This document shows positions 34,757 through 43,400 of a stretch of 64,000 nt of DNA, in pieces (position 1 is the first letter of the stretch; the number at the start of each line of letters is the position of its first letter). The notes under the pieces were generated by a model. That model did not search any database and was not told where the DNA came from. It saw only the letters and a program-made list of their open reading frames with translations. The position numbers and the translations under genes are program-made. Origin of the DNA: Pelomonas sp. Root1444 (GTDB lineage: Bacteria; Pseudomonadota; Gammaproteobacteria; Burkholderiales; Burkholderiaceae_C); contig NZ_LMFP01000003.1 in assembly GCF_001426885.1 (NCBI RefSeq), positions 813,306 through 877,305 on the forward strand. Reading direction: 5' to 3'.

Positions 34757-34790
34757 TCACCAGGCCTTGAAGCGCCCCGTGATGTGCTGC
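34757..34790 (-). pseudogene. Remnant of a GH8-type 3' end, left flank of the ars cassette
   Basis: On the minus strand this reads ...QHITGRFKAW followed by TGA, nearly the same as the last residues of the GH115-GH8 protein (HVTGRFKAW then TAG) encoded at 40426. The DNA shares 19 identical bases (34759-34777 with 40428-40446) and about 28 of 32 overall, and some of the differences are synonymous. No further glycosidase coding is visible upstream of these residues. The simplest reading is a duplicated or displaced gene end produced when the ars cassette came in between. Confidence 0.6.
34759..34777 (+). repeat. Direct repeat, left (ars cassette boundary)
   Basis: ACCAGGCCTTGAAGCGCCC, 19 bp, repeated exactly and in the same orientation at 40428-40446. 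The two copies bracket arsR to the MFS gene, about 5.67 kb. The right copy is the 3' end of an intact gene, as is usual for attachment sites of integrating elements, but no integrase gene lies between the repeats. Confidence 0.65.
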
Positions 34791-34881
34791 GTCGGACGGC
34801 TGGCGCGGTTGCGCCGGGCCATCACCCATTCGCAGGGTGGGAATGCTTGCATCATTTCCATATTTCCATGAAACTCGAATC

Positions 34882-35199
34882 ATGGAAGAAGCCGTAGTCA
34901 TCAAGAGCCTTGCCGCGCTGGCCCAGCCGCTGCGGCTGCAGGTCTTCCGCGCGCTGGTCGTCGTCGGCGACGCCGGCCTGACCCCCGGCGCCATCCAGGA
35001 GGCCCTGGGCGTGGCCCCGGCGACGCTGTCTTTCCACCTGAAGGAACTCGTCAACGCCGGCCTGGTGACCCAGGAGCGCGCCAGCCGCAACCTGATCTAC
35101 CGCGCCCACTACGCGCACATGAACGCCGTGCTCGGCTACCTGACCGAGAACTGCTGCCAGGGTGCCGCCTGCACCACCACGCCGCCCTGCGGCTGCTGA
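34882..35199 (+). CDS. arsR: ArsR-family arsenic-responsive repressor
   Basis: A 105-residue winged-helix protein: KSLAALAQPLRLQVFRAL, then the recognition helix APATLSFHLKELVNAGLV and the wing (SRNLIYRAHY). The C-terminus is rich in Cys (NCCQGAACTTTPPCGC), which may bind As(III); in several ArsR subgroups the inducer site is formed by C-terminal cysteines. It should repress this operon until arsenite binds. The ATG at 34882 (MEEAVVIKS) fits the family start. It is the first gene after the left repeat; arsC follows after 8 bp. Confidence 0.92.
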   Translation: MEEAVVIKSLAALAQPLRLQVFRALVVVGDAGLTPGAIQEALGVAPATLSFHLKELVNAGLVTQERASRNLIYRAHYAHMNAVLGYLTENCCQGAACTTTPPCGC

Positions 35200-35207
35200 T
35201 CCAAGCC

Positions 35208-35714
35208 ATGACCACCCACGTCCTCATCCTCTGCACCCACAACTCCGCCCGCAGCGTCCTCGGCGAGGGCATGCTCAACCACTGGGCCCGCAAGCTCGGC
35301 AAGGACGTCGAGGCGCACAGCGCCGGCAGTGCGCCGAGCGGCCGCATCAACCCGTTCGCGCTCGAGGCGCTGCGCAACGCCGGCGTCGACACCGCGGGCT
35401 GTCACAGCAAGAGCTGGGACGCATTCAGCCAGGCGGGTGCGCCGCCGCTGTCAATCGTCATCACCGTCTGCGACAGCGCGGCGGCGGAGCAGTGCCCGGT
35501 GTTCTTTGGCGGCACGGCCGGCCAGCCGGTGAAGGTGCACTGGGGCTACCCCGACCCGTCCAACGCCGAGGGCGGCGACGCGGGCAAGCGCCGCGCTTTC
35601 GAGCTGACCCGCCAGGCCCTCGGCTACCGCATGTTGCAGCTGCTGCAGCTGCCGTTCGAATCGCTGGATCGCCCGGCGCTGCAGGGGGCGTTGAGCGACA
35701 TCGGCAACAGCTGA
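35208..35714 (+). CDS. arsC: Arsenate reductase, low-molecular-weight phosphatase type
   Basis: A 168-residue protein with the phosphatase loop LCTHNSARS (C-x5-R, catalytic C9) at the N-terminus, the segment AHSAGSAPSGRINPFALEAL and, later, HWGYPDPSNAEG with the catalytic aspartate. This is the LMW-PTPase-like ArsC class, which reduces arsenate to arsenite using thioredoxin or glutathione/glutaredoxin. C104-like cysteines are seen in VITVCDSAAAEQCPVF. It sits 10 bp before acr3. Confidence 0.93.
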   Translation: MTTHVLILCTHNSARSVLGEGMLNHWARKLGKDVEAHSAGSAPSGRINPFALEALRNAGVDTAGCHSKSWDAFSQAGAPPLSIVITVCDSAAAEQCPVFFGGTAGQPVKVHWGYPDPSNAEGGDAGKRRAFELTRQALGYRMLQLLQLPFESLDRPALQGALSDIGNS

Positions 35715-35724
35715 GGCGCCCGCC

Positions 35725-36801
35725 ATGAGCACCACGGCCCTGCCCGCATCGGCGCCCGCACCCGCGCCGATGAGCGTCTTCGAGCGCTACCTGACCGTCT
35801 GGGTCCTTCTCTGCATCGTCGTCGGCATCGCCCTCGGCCAGCTCCTCCCCGGGCCGTTCCAGGCCGTCGGCCGCATGGAGTTCGCCAAGGTCAACATCCC
35901 GGTCGGCCTGTTGATCTGGGTGATGATCATTCCGATGCTGCTGAAGGTCGACTTCAGCGCGCTGCACCAGGTCAAGCAGCATTGGCGCGGCATCGGCGTC
36001 ACGCTGTTCATCAACTGGGCCGTCAAGCCCTTCACGATGGCCTTCCTTGGCTGGCTGTTCGTCCGGCAGGTGTTCGCGCCCTACCTGCCGGCCGGCCAGC
36101 TCGACAGCTATGTCGCCGGCCTGATCCTGCTGGCCGCGGCGCCCTGCACGGCGATGGTCTTCGTGTGGAGCCGGCTCACCCACGGCCACCCCCTGTTCAC
36201 TCTCAGCCAGGTGGCGCTGAACGACACCATCATGGTGTTCGCCTTCGCGCCCATCGTGGCGCTGCTGCTCGGCCTGTCATCGATCACCGTGCCGTGGGAC
36301 ACGCTGCTGACCTCGGTCGTGCTCTACATCGTGGCCCCGGTGGCGATCGCCCAGGTCTGGCGCAAGGCCTTGCTGGCCAGGGGGCAGGCCGCCTTCGACG
36401 CGGCGCTGGAGAAGATCGGGCCGCTGTCGATCGCCGCGCTGCTCGCCACGCTCGTGCTGCTGTTCGCGTTCCAGGGCGAGGCGATCCTCAAACAGCCGCT
36501 CGTCATTGCGATGCTGGCCGTGCCCATCCTCATCCAGGTGGCCTTCAACTCGGCGCTGGCCTACTGGCTCAATCGCAAGCTGGGCGAGTCCCACAGCGTC
36601 GCCTGCCCCTCCGCGCTGATCGGCGCCAGCAACTTCTTCGAACTGGCCGTCGCCGCCGCCATCAGCCTGTTCGGGTTCGAGTCCGGCGCCGCCTTGGCCA
36701 CCGTCGTCGGCGTGCTGATCGAAGTGCCCGTGATGCTGCTGGTGGTTCGCGTCGTGAACCGCAGCAAGGCCTGGTACGAGAGCGGCGTCCATGCCCGCTG
36801 A
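35725..36801 (+). CDS. acr3: Acr3-type arsenite efflux permease
   Basis: A 358-residue, roughly 10-helix protein of the Acr3 (BART) family. The signature AAPCTAMVFVWSRL contains the conserved cysteine needed for As(III) transport, and VNIPVGLLIWVMIIPMLLKV and GASNFFELAVAAAISLFG are also typical. It exports arsenite across the inner membrane with the proton gradient. An alternative start at 35770 (MSVFERYLT) would remove a Pro/Ala-rich N-terminus. Confidence 0.94.
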   Translation: MSTTALPASAPAPAPMSVFERYLTVWVLLCIVVGIALGQLLPGPFQAVGRMEFAKVNIPVGLLIWVMIIPMLLKVDFSALHQVKQHWRGIGVTLFINWAVKPFTMAFLGWLFVRQVFAPYLPAGQLDSYVAGLILLAAAPCTAMVFVWSRLTHGHPLFTLSQVALNDTIMVFAFAPIVALLLGLSSITVPWDTLLTSVVLYIVAPVAIAQVWRKALLARGQAAFDAALEKIGPLSIAALLATLVLLFAFQGEAILKQPLVIAMLAVPILIQVAFNSALAYWLNRKLGESHSVACPSALIGASNFFELAVAAAISLFGFESGAALATVVGVLIEVPVMLLVVRVVNRSKAWYESGVHAR

Positions 36802-36921
36802 GCCCTTGAACCCGCGCGCGGCCTGACCCGGCAATCGCCGGCGCACGGGGCCCAGGCCCCGTTTCTTTGATTCATGTAGTTGCGATTGACAACCAACCGC
36901 ACGGAACGGAACATGCAGCCA

Positions 36922-36934
36922 GATAGTTGCTATC
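36922..36934. promoter_or_regulatory. Palindrome before the marR-type gene
   Basis: GATAG-TTG-CTATC, a perfect 5-bp inverted repeat with a 3-bp centre, nine bases before the ATG of the MarR-family gene. A second element GTTG-N7-CAAC lies about 35 bases further upstream. Autoregulation by the MarR-type protein, starting a second transcript inside the ars cassette, is likely but not shown. Confidence 0.45.
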
Positions 36935-36943
36935 CACCACCAG

Positions 36944-37444
36944 ATGACCGCGTCCGCCCCCGGCAGCCTGTTGCGCGAAGTCGCGCGCCTGTACACCCGC
37001 GCCCAGCGCGTCGTGGCCGATTGCTGCCGCACCACCAGCACCCAATGCCACCTGCTGACCGAGCTGGGGCGCTCCGGGCCGCTGCCGCTTTCGGAGCTGG
37101 GCACGCGGGTCAGCCTGGAGAAGAGCTGGGTGTCGCGCGCGGTCGAGGCCATGGCAGCCCGTGGATTGGTGACCAAGGAGCCGAACCCGCAAGACGCAAG
37201 GAGCTGGCTCGTCACGCTCACCGCCGACGGCGAACGCACCGTCCGTGAGCTGAACCAGACCCTCGACGAGCATGCCCGGCAGTTGCTGGCGTCACTGAGC
37301 GAGCGCGAGCGCGCCGCCGTCGAGACCTCGTTGCTGACGCTCCTGAACGCCTTGCGCGAAGACGCGGCGGCCAACTGCTGCCTGCCGCCGCCGTCGCCTG
37401 CAGCGCCTCGGGAGCCCACCCAGGATTCCAAACCATGTTGCTGA
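36944..37444 (+). CDS. MarR-family regulator with cysteine pairs
   Basis: A 166-residue winged-helix protein: LTELGRSGPLPLSELGTRVS, the recognition helix LEKSWVSRAVEAMAARGLV and the wing PNPQDARSWLVTLT are MarR-like. Unusual are the cysteines: DCCRTTSTQC in the dimerisation helix, NCC after the last helix and CC as the last two residues. Within an ars operon they suggest As(III) sensing. The 3' end overlaps the start of the GNAT-flavoprotein gene by 10 nt, so both are coupled. The operator candidate is just upstream. Confidence 0.85.
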   Translation: MTASAPGSLLREVARLYTRAQRVVADCCRTTSTQCHLLTELGRSGPLPLSELGTRVSLEKSWVSRAVEAMAARGLVTKEPNPQDARSWLVTLTADGERTVRELNQTLDEHARQLLASLSERERAAVETSLLTLLNALREDAAANCCLPPPSPAAPREPTQDSKPCC

Positions 37445-39264
37445 ACCCCACTTCCCTCTCCCTGCGCCAGGCCGGCGCCGCCGACTGGCCGGCCGTGGAA
37501 GCCCTGCTGCTGGCCAACAAGCTGCCGACCGAGGGCGCGCAGGCCCACCTGAGCACCTACCTGCTGGCCACCCACAATGGCGAGGTCATCGGCTGTGCCG
37601 GCGCCGAGGTCTATGGCAGCGTGGCGCTGCTGCGCTCGGTCGCCGTGGCGCCGGGCTTGCAGAAGCAGGGCATCGGCCGCCTGCTCGTCGAGCGCCTGCT
37701 GCAGGAGGCCGCGGCGCGCGACATCGCGACCCTCTACCTGCTCACCGTCACCGCCCCCGAGTACTTCGCGCAGTACGGCTTCAAGCGCATCAAGAGCGAG
37801 GCCGCGCCGGCAGCGCTGAAGGCCTCGGCGGAGTTCCAGGGCGCCTGCCCCGCGTGTGCGGCGCTGATGGCACTGACACTGCGCGAGGCGCCGGCCGGCG
37901 ACGCCACGCTGCCGGTCGCGGTGCTGGGCGCCGGGCCGGTGGGGCTGGCCGCGGTGGCGCAGCTGATCGAGCGCGGCCTGCCCTTCGTCGCGCTGGAGGC
38001 CGGCGCCGAGGTGGGCGCCAGCCTGCTGGACTATGGGCACGTCGCGCTGTTCTCACCCTGGCAGTACGACGTCGACCCGGCGATGGCGCGGCTGCTCGCG
38101 CCCGCCGGCTGGGCGCCGCCGCCCGCGGCCGAGTTGCCCACGGCCGGCGAGGTGGTCCGGCGCGTGCTCCAGCCCTTTGCCGCACTGCCCACCGTGGCCG
38201 CCTCGCTCAAGCTCGGTGCCCGCGTGCAAGCCGTCAGCCGCGAGGGCTTCGACAAGGTCAAGAGCGCCGGCCGCGACCGGGCCGCCTTCGTGGTGCGCTA
38301 CACGCAGGGCGGCGCAATGCGCGAGCTGCGCGCCCGCGCCGTCATCGACGCGACCGGCACCTGGAACCAGCCCAACCCGCTCGGCGCCGATGGCCTGCCC
38401 GCGCGCGGCGAAGCCGAGGCGCGCGACCGCATCTTCTACGGCATCCCAGACATCGCCGGCGCGCTGCGCAGCCGCTACGAGGGCAGGCGCACGCTGGTCG
38501 TCGGCGCCGGCCACTCGGCGGCCAACGCACTGCTGGCGCTGGCCGAACTGGCCAAGGCGTCTCCGGGCACGCGCCTGGCCTGGGCGGTGCGCTCGCCCGC
38601 GCTGCAGCGCGTCTTCGGCGGCGGCACGGCGGACGCCCTGCCCGCCCGCGGCGCATTGGGCGCCGCGCTGCGCCGGCTGCGCGACGGCGGCGCGCTGGAG
38701 TTCTTCAGCGGCCTGCGCATCACGGCCATCGAGCGCGTCGGCCCCCGGTTGCGCGTGAGCGGCCTGGACAACGACCAGCGGCCGGTGGTCGTCGACGGCA
38801 TCGACGAGATCATCTGCGCCACCGGCCAGCGGCCCGACCTGACGCTCACCAGCGAGTTGCGCCTGAAGCTCGACCCCTGGCTGGAATCCACCGAGGCGCT
38901 GGGCCCGCTGATCGACCCCAACCTGCACAGTTGCGGCACCGTGCGCCCGCACGGCCACCGCGAGCTGGCCCATCCCGAGCCGGACTTCTACACCGTGGGC
39001 GTGAAGAGTTATGGCCGCGCGCCGACCTTCCTGATGGCCACCGGCTTCGAGCAGGCGCGCTCGGTCGTCGCCGCGATCGCCGGCGACCTGGCGGCGGCGG
39101 ACCGCGTGGAGCTGGACCTGCCCGAAACCGGCGTGTGCTCGACCGAGTCGGGCCCCGCGAGCGAGGCCACGGGCTGCTGCGGGCCAGCGACGGAAGACAA
39201 GGTGGCCCTGCCCAAGCCAGGCTGCGCACCCAAGCCCGCGGCCGCCGCGCGCTGCTGCGGCTGA
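37435..39264 (+). CDS. Fusion of ArsN2-like N-acetyltransferase and FAD/NAD(P)-binding oxidoreductase
   Basis: A 609-residue two-domain protein. Residues 1-150 are a GNAT acetyltransferase (acetyl-CoA loop LRSVAVAPGLQKQGIGRLLV; end FQGACPACAALMALTL) of the ArsN2 type found in arsenic operons. From residue 160 there is a flavoprotein with a dinucleotide motif VAVLGAGPVGLAAV, a second one TLVVGAGHSAANALLAL near 355, and ATG-type segments (VIDATGTWNQPNP, IICATGQRPDL), as in flavin-binding monooxygenase-like proteins. The tail is Cys-rich (GCCGP ... PGC ... ARCCG), possibly binding metalloid. It may modify organoarsenicals such as arsinothricin; the substrate is unproven. An MFS gene follows after 2 bp. 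Confidence 0.85.
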   Translation: MLLNPTSLSLRQAGAADWPAVEALLLANKLPTEGAQAHLSTYLLATHNGEVIGCAGAEVYGSVALLRSVAVAPGLQKQGIGRLLVERLLQEAAARDIATLYLLTVTAPEYFAQYGFKRIKSEAAPAALKASAEFQGACPACAALMALTLREAPAGDATLPVAVLGAGPVGLAAVAQLIERGLPFVALEAGAEVGASLLDYGHVALFSPWQYDVDPAMARLLAPAGWAPPPAAELPTAGEVVRRVLQPFAALPTVAASLKLGARVQAVSREGFDKVKSAGRDRAAFVVRYTQGGAMRELRARAVIDATGTWNQPNPLGADGLPARGEAEARDRIFYGIPDIAGALRSRYEGRRTLVVGAGHSAANALLALAELAKASPGTRLAWAVRSPALQRVFGGGTADALPARGALGAALRRLRDGGALEFFSGLRITAIERVGPRLRVSGLDNDQRPVVVDGIDEIICATGQRPDLTLTSELRLKLDPWLESTEALGPLIDPNLHSCGTVRPHGHRELAHPEPDFYTVGVKSYGRAPTFLMATGFEQARSVVAAIAGDLAAADRVELDLPETGVCSTESGPASEATGCCGPATEDKVALPKPGCAPKPAAAARCCG

Positions 39265-39266
39265 GC

Positions 39267-40439
39267 ATGGCGAGCGCGCGGCTGCGGGTGGTCACGACGC
39301 TGGGCATCGCCCAGACGCTGGCCTGGGCGTCGTCCTACTACCTGCCGGCGCTGCTCGCGCGGCCGATGGCGCGCGACCTCGGCGTGTCGGAGCCCACCGT
39401 CTTCGCGGCGTTCTCCGCGGCGCTGGTGGTCTCGGCCGTCATCGGGCCGCAGGCTGGCCGGCGCATCGACCGCTGGGGCGGCCGGCCGGTGCTGATGGCG
39501 ACGAGCGCGCTGTTCGCGCTCGGGCTGGCGGCGATGGCGCTCGCCACCGGGCCGGTCAGCCTGTTCGCGGCCTGGCTGCTGATGGGCGTCGCGATGGGCA
39601 GCGGGCTGTACGAGGCGGCGTTCGCGTCGCTGGTGCGGCTGTACGGCCACGACGCGCGCGGCGCCATCACCGGCATCACGCTGATCGCCGGCTTCGCCAG
39701 CACCGTCGGCTGGCCGCTCACGGCGGCGCTGGAACACGCGCTCGGCTGGCGCGGCGCCTGCTGGGCCTGGGCCGGCCTGCACCTGGCCATCGGCCTGCCG
39801 TTGAATGCCTGGCTGCCCAGGATCCCGGCGCCTGTCGAACGCAGCGATCCCTCGGTTGCGCCTGCAGCCGAGCCGGCGGCGCCGCCGCTGATGACCTCGG
39901 TGATGCTGGCCTGGGTGTTCGCCGTGACCTGGTTCATCAGCACGGCCATGGCCGCCCACCTGCCGCGGCTGCTGGACGCGGCCGGGTCGGCGCCGGCGGC
40001 GGTCATCGCCCTGAGCGCACTGGTCGGGCCGGCGCAGGTGGCGGGGCGGCTGCTGGAGTTCGGCCTGCTGCGGCGGCTGCACCCGCTGCATTCGGCGCGC
40101 GTGGCGGCGCTGATGCACCCGCTGGGCGCCGCACTGCTGGCGCTATTGGGCGCGCCGGCGGCCGCGGCGTTCGCGCTGCTGCATGGCGCGGGCAACGGCA
40201 TCCTGACCATCGCCAAGGGCACGCTGCCGCTGGCGCTGTTCGGGCCCAGCGGCTACGGCCACCGGCAAGGCCTGCTGATGCTGCCCGCGCGGCTGGCACA
40301 GGCGTTGGCGCCGTGGCTGTTCGGCGTGCTGCTGGCCGGCTTCGGCACCGGCGTGCTGTGGTTCTCGGCCGGCCTGGCGCTCAGCGCCCTGCTGGCGCTG
40401 CTGGCCATCCGCATGGCGGCGCGGCCTACCAGGCCTTGA
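39267..40439 (+). CDS. MFS exporter of the arsenic cassette
   Basis: A 390-residue, 12-helix major facilitator with the loop 2-3 motif GPQAGRRIDRWGGRPVL. It begins two bases after the flavoprotein stop and so belongs to the same transcript. MFS exporters next to ArsN-type or flavoprotein genes are thought to export organic or modified arsenicals; here that is inference from position. The last codons and the stop lie inside the right direct repeat, and the gene overlaps the convergent GH115-GH8 gene by 14 nt. Confidence 0.85.
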   Translation: MASARLRVVTTLGIAQTLAWASSYYLPALLARPMARDLGVSEPTVFAAFSAALVVSAVIGPQAGRRIDRWGGRPVLMATSALFALGLAAMALATGPVSLFAAWLLMGVAMGSGLYEAAFASLVRLYGHDARGAITGITLIAGFASTVGWPLTAALEHALGWRGACWAWAGLHLAIGLPLNAWLPRIPAPVERSDPSVAPAAEPAAPPLMTSVMLAWVFAVTWFISTAMAAHLPRLLDAAGSAPAAVIALSALVGPAQVAGRLLEFGLLRRLHPLHSARVAALMHPLGAALLALLGAPAAAAFALLHGAGNGILTIAKGTLPLALFGPSGYGHRQGLLMLPARLAQALAPWLFGVLLAGFGTGVLWFSAGLALSALLALLAIRMAARPTRP

Positions 40440-43400
40440 AGCGCCCGGTCACGTGCAGCATGGCCATGAACTGCAGCAGGCCGTCGTAGTAGCGCCATTG
40501 CCCGCTGGGCGGCTCCAGCGCCCACAGGTCGTCGACGAAGCGCGTGGCCAGCGGCTTGCCCACCAGCAGCGCCGCGACCGCGTTGCTGGCCATCAGCCCC
40601 TTGGAGGGCTCGTCGTTGAGCGGCGTGCCGTCCAGGCGGAACAGGTGCTGATAGGGCTTGGGCCCGAGTGACGCGAAGAAGCCCAGCAGCCGGCCGCTCA
40701 GCTCGGCCGCGGCCGGGTGGCGGCCCCACCAGGCCTGGTCGACGCTCCAGTTCACCGCCGTGCGGAAGGCGTCATAGCGGAAGTCCTCATGGCCCTCGTG
40801 CACGCGCGGGCGGCCATCGAACTCGGCGTAGTCCGGCGTGAGGCCGGTCTTGGGGTGCGCGGCTTTGTGGAAGTAGGCGCGGCTGACCTCCGCGATCTCG
40901 CGCCAGCGCTGGCTGTCCTCGGGGCGGCCGCGCTGCGCCCAGAGCTCGTAGAAGGCCGGCAGGTGGTAGGACGGGTCGCTGAAGCCGGCCGCGTTGCCGA
41001 TGGGCACGAACACGACCTGCTTGTGCTGCGCCGAGAACATCGAGCGCACGCCGTCGACGACGCCGCCGTTCATGCGCTCCTTGTGCAGCATCACGTCCAG
41101 CAGCGCCTGGGCCTGCGCGGTGTAGTCGTAGATGCCGGGGCCGTTGCCCCAGCGGCTGGCGGCCATCAGCAGCGCGGTGGCGATGTACTCCTCGCCGTCG
41201 GAGGCGGGCACGGCATCCTTGTTGCAGCCGCTGGGCTGGCACTGCCAGCGGAAGTAGCCGGCGCGCGGCCCCGAGCGGTAGCGCATGTGGGTCCAGGCCC
41301 AGTTCCACAGCGCATCGAACTCCGTGCGGCGGCCCATCTGCACCGCGACCATCATGGCGTAGGACATGCCTTCGCTGCGCACATCGGCGTTGCCGACGTC
41401 CAGCACGTACGACGCCGGGCCGTCGGGCGTCGGCGCCGCAGCGTAGACGATGCGCTGGTCGGCACCGCCCTCGAACAGCGCATGCCAGTAGCCGGCCAGC
41501 TTGGCCTCGATGGCGGCCTCGCCGATGTCCGGCCGGATCTCGCGCAGCAGGTTGCGGTACTGCCCGGTGACGGCCGCACCGCTCGCCACCGGGCCGGCCT
41601 GGGGCGCCAGCATCAGCTTCTGCAGCAGCGCGTTGTCGTCCAGCCGCCAGACCTTGATGACGTGCCGGCCGGGCTTCACGCCAGTGAAGCGGGCCTGCAG
41701 CACGAACTCGTTGTCGCGGACCGCGCGCGCCCAGTCCTTTTCCTCGCGGCGCGACTCGGGGCCCGCCGTGGGCACGAGGTGCAGGTTGAGCTCCTGCGGC
41801 GGCCGGTCGTCGAGGGCGACGGCCAGGCGGATGCCACCGGCGTTGCGCGTGTCCAGCGTGGGCAGCATGTGCAGCGCCAGGTTCATGTCGCCGTCGTGCG
41901 TGGTGTCGACGTCGTACTCCAGCCGCACATCGTCGGCCAGCGTGGTCGGCGCGCGGCCCTGCGGCAGCGCGGTGACGGCGCCCAGGCCGTGGCCCAGATT
42001 CGGAATGGCCGTCCAGTTCAGGCCCTTGCCGTTGACGGCGCGGCTGAAGCGCGGCGCCTCGATGGTGATCCCCTTTGCAGCCGCGACCGGCGTGGCGGCT
42101 TCGAGCTGCTTCTGCACCGCGGCGGCATCGGCCTGGCCGGCGACGCGCTGCACGGCGGGCATGATGTTCTTCGCCGGCTGCTGCCAACTGGTGTAGCCGA
42201 TGTGGACCTGCAGCATCATGCCGGCCCACTTGCCGCCGTGGATGGCGTGGTACTGGTCGCTGAGGGCCTGGTCGCGCTGGATGGCGGCCTCGGCGCGGTC
42301 GGCAAACACATTGGCGCGCGCATCGCCGGCCGCGGCCAGCTTGCGGTTCCAGGCCACCGCGTCATAGAGGCGATAGAGGTTGGCCAGCGCCAGCACCGGG
42401 TGCTCGACGAGCTGGAAATAGGCGTCGAGCTGGTCCGGCCGCAACCCCTGCTTGATCTTCGCGACGCGGGCCTCCAGCGCGGCCCACTCGGCCACGCGGC
42501 GGCCGAAGTCGCCACCGTCCAGCGCCTCGGGCGACGCCGCGCCGAGCGCGAAGCTGCCGGCATCGATCAGCTCGGGCTTGCGCCGCGCCGCGTACTGGCT
42601 GAAGCGGGTGACGGCCTCGCCGATGTCGGCCGCGTGCGCGGGCCCGAACGTGCGTGCCGCCCAGTCCTGCGGGTAGGCCGCCAGCGCGGCGGGCGTCATG
42701 CGGGCCGGGGCCCAGGCCATGTCGAGGAAGAAGCTGATCGGGAACTCCATCGGCTTGATGTCGCCGACATTGACGATCCACAGCGCGTCCGCGCCGCGCT
42801 CGTGCGCGAGGTTCATCTGCTGCCAGGTCTTCTCGATCTGGTTGGTGTTGAGCCACTTGTAGTTGCGCGGCCCGCCGACGTAGTCGAAGTGGTAGTAGAC
42901 GCCGTAGCCGCCGGGGCGCTTGGCACCCGCGTCCGGCAAGCGGCGGATCTGGCCCCAGTTGTCGTCGGCGAACAGCAGCAGCACGTCGTCGGGCACCTTC
43001 ATGCCTTTGTCGTAGTAGTCCTGCACCTCCTTGTAGAGGGCCCACATCTGCGGCGTGCGCTCGGCGGGCTGGCGGGTCACGTCGGCAATGATCCGGCGCT
43101 GGTCCTTGACGATGCCTTCGAGCAGCGCCGTCGCCGTGCCCTCGCTCATCGGCTCGTCGCCGTCGCCGCGCATGCCCAGCGTGACGAGGCTGTCGAAGGG
43201 CTTGCCATCGGGCCGGCCCATCATGCGCTGGATGCCGCCGCGCCAGAACTCGCGCAGCTTCTCGCCGTTCTTCGTGTAGTCCCAGGCACCGCCTTTGACG
43301 CGGCCCCACTCGTCATGGGCGCGCATCATGGGCTCGTGGTGCGAGGTGCCCATGACGACGCCCATCTCGTCGGCCAGGACCATGTTCTTCGGGTCGTCGG

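Noticed and set aside
34710-35090. Minus-strand frame of 126 codons opposite arsR
   Set aside because: Antisense to arsR with shadow composition; only the GH8-like end in a different frame is meaningful there.
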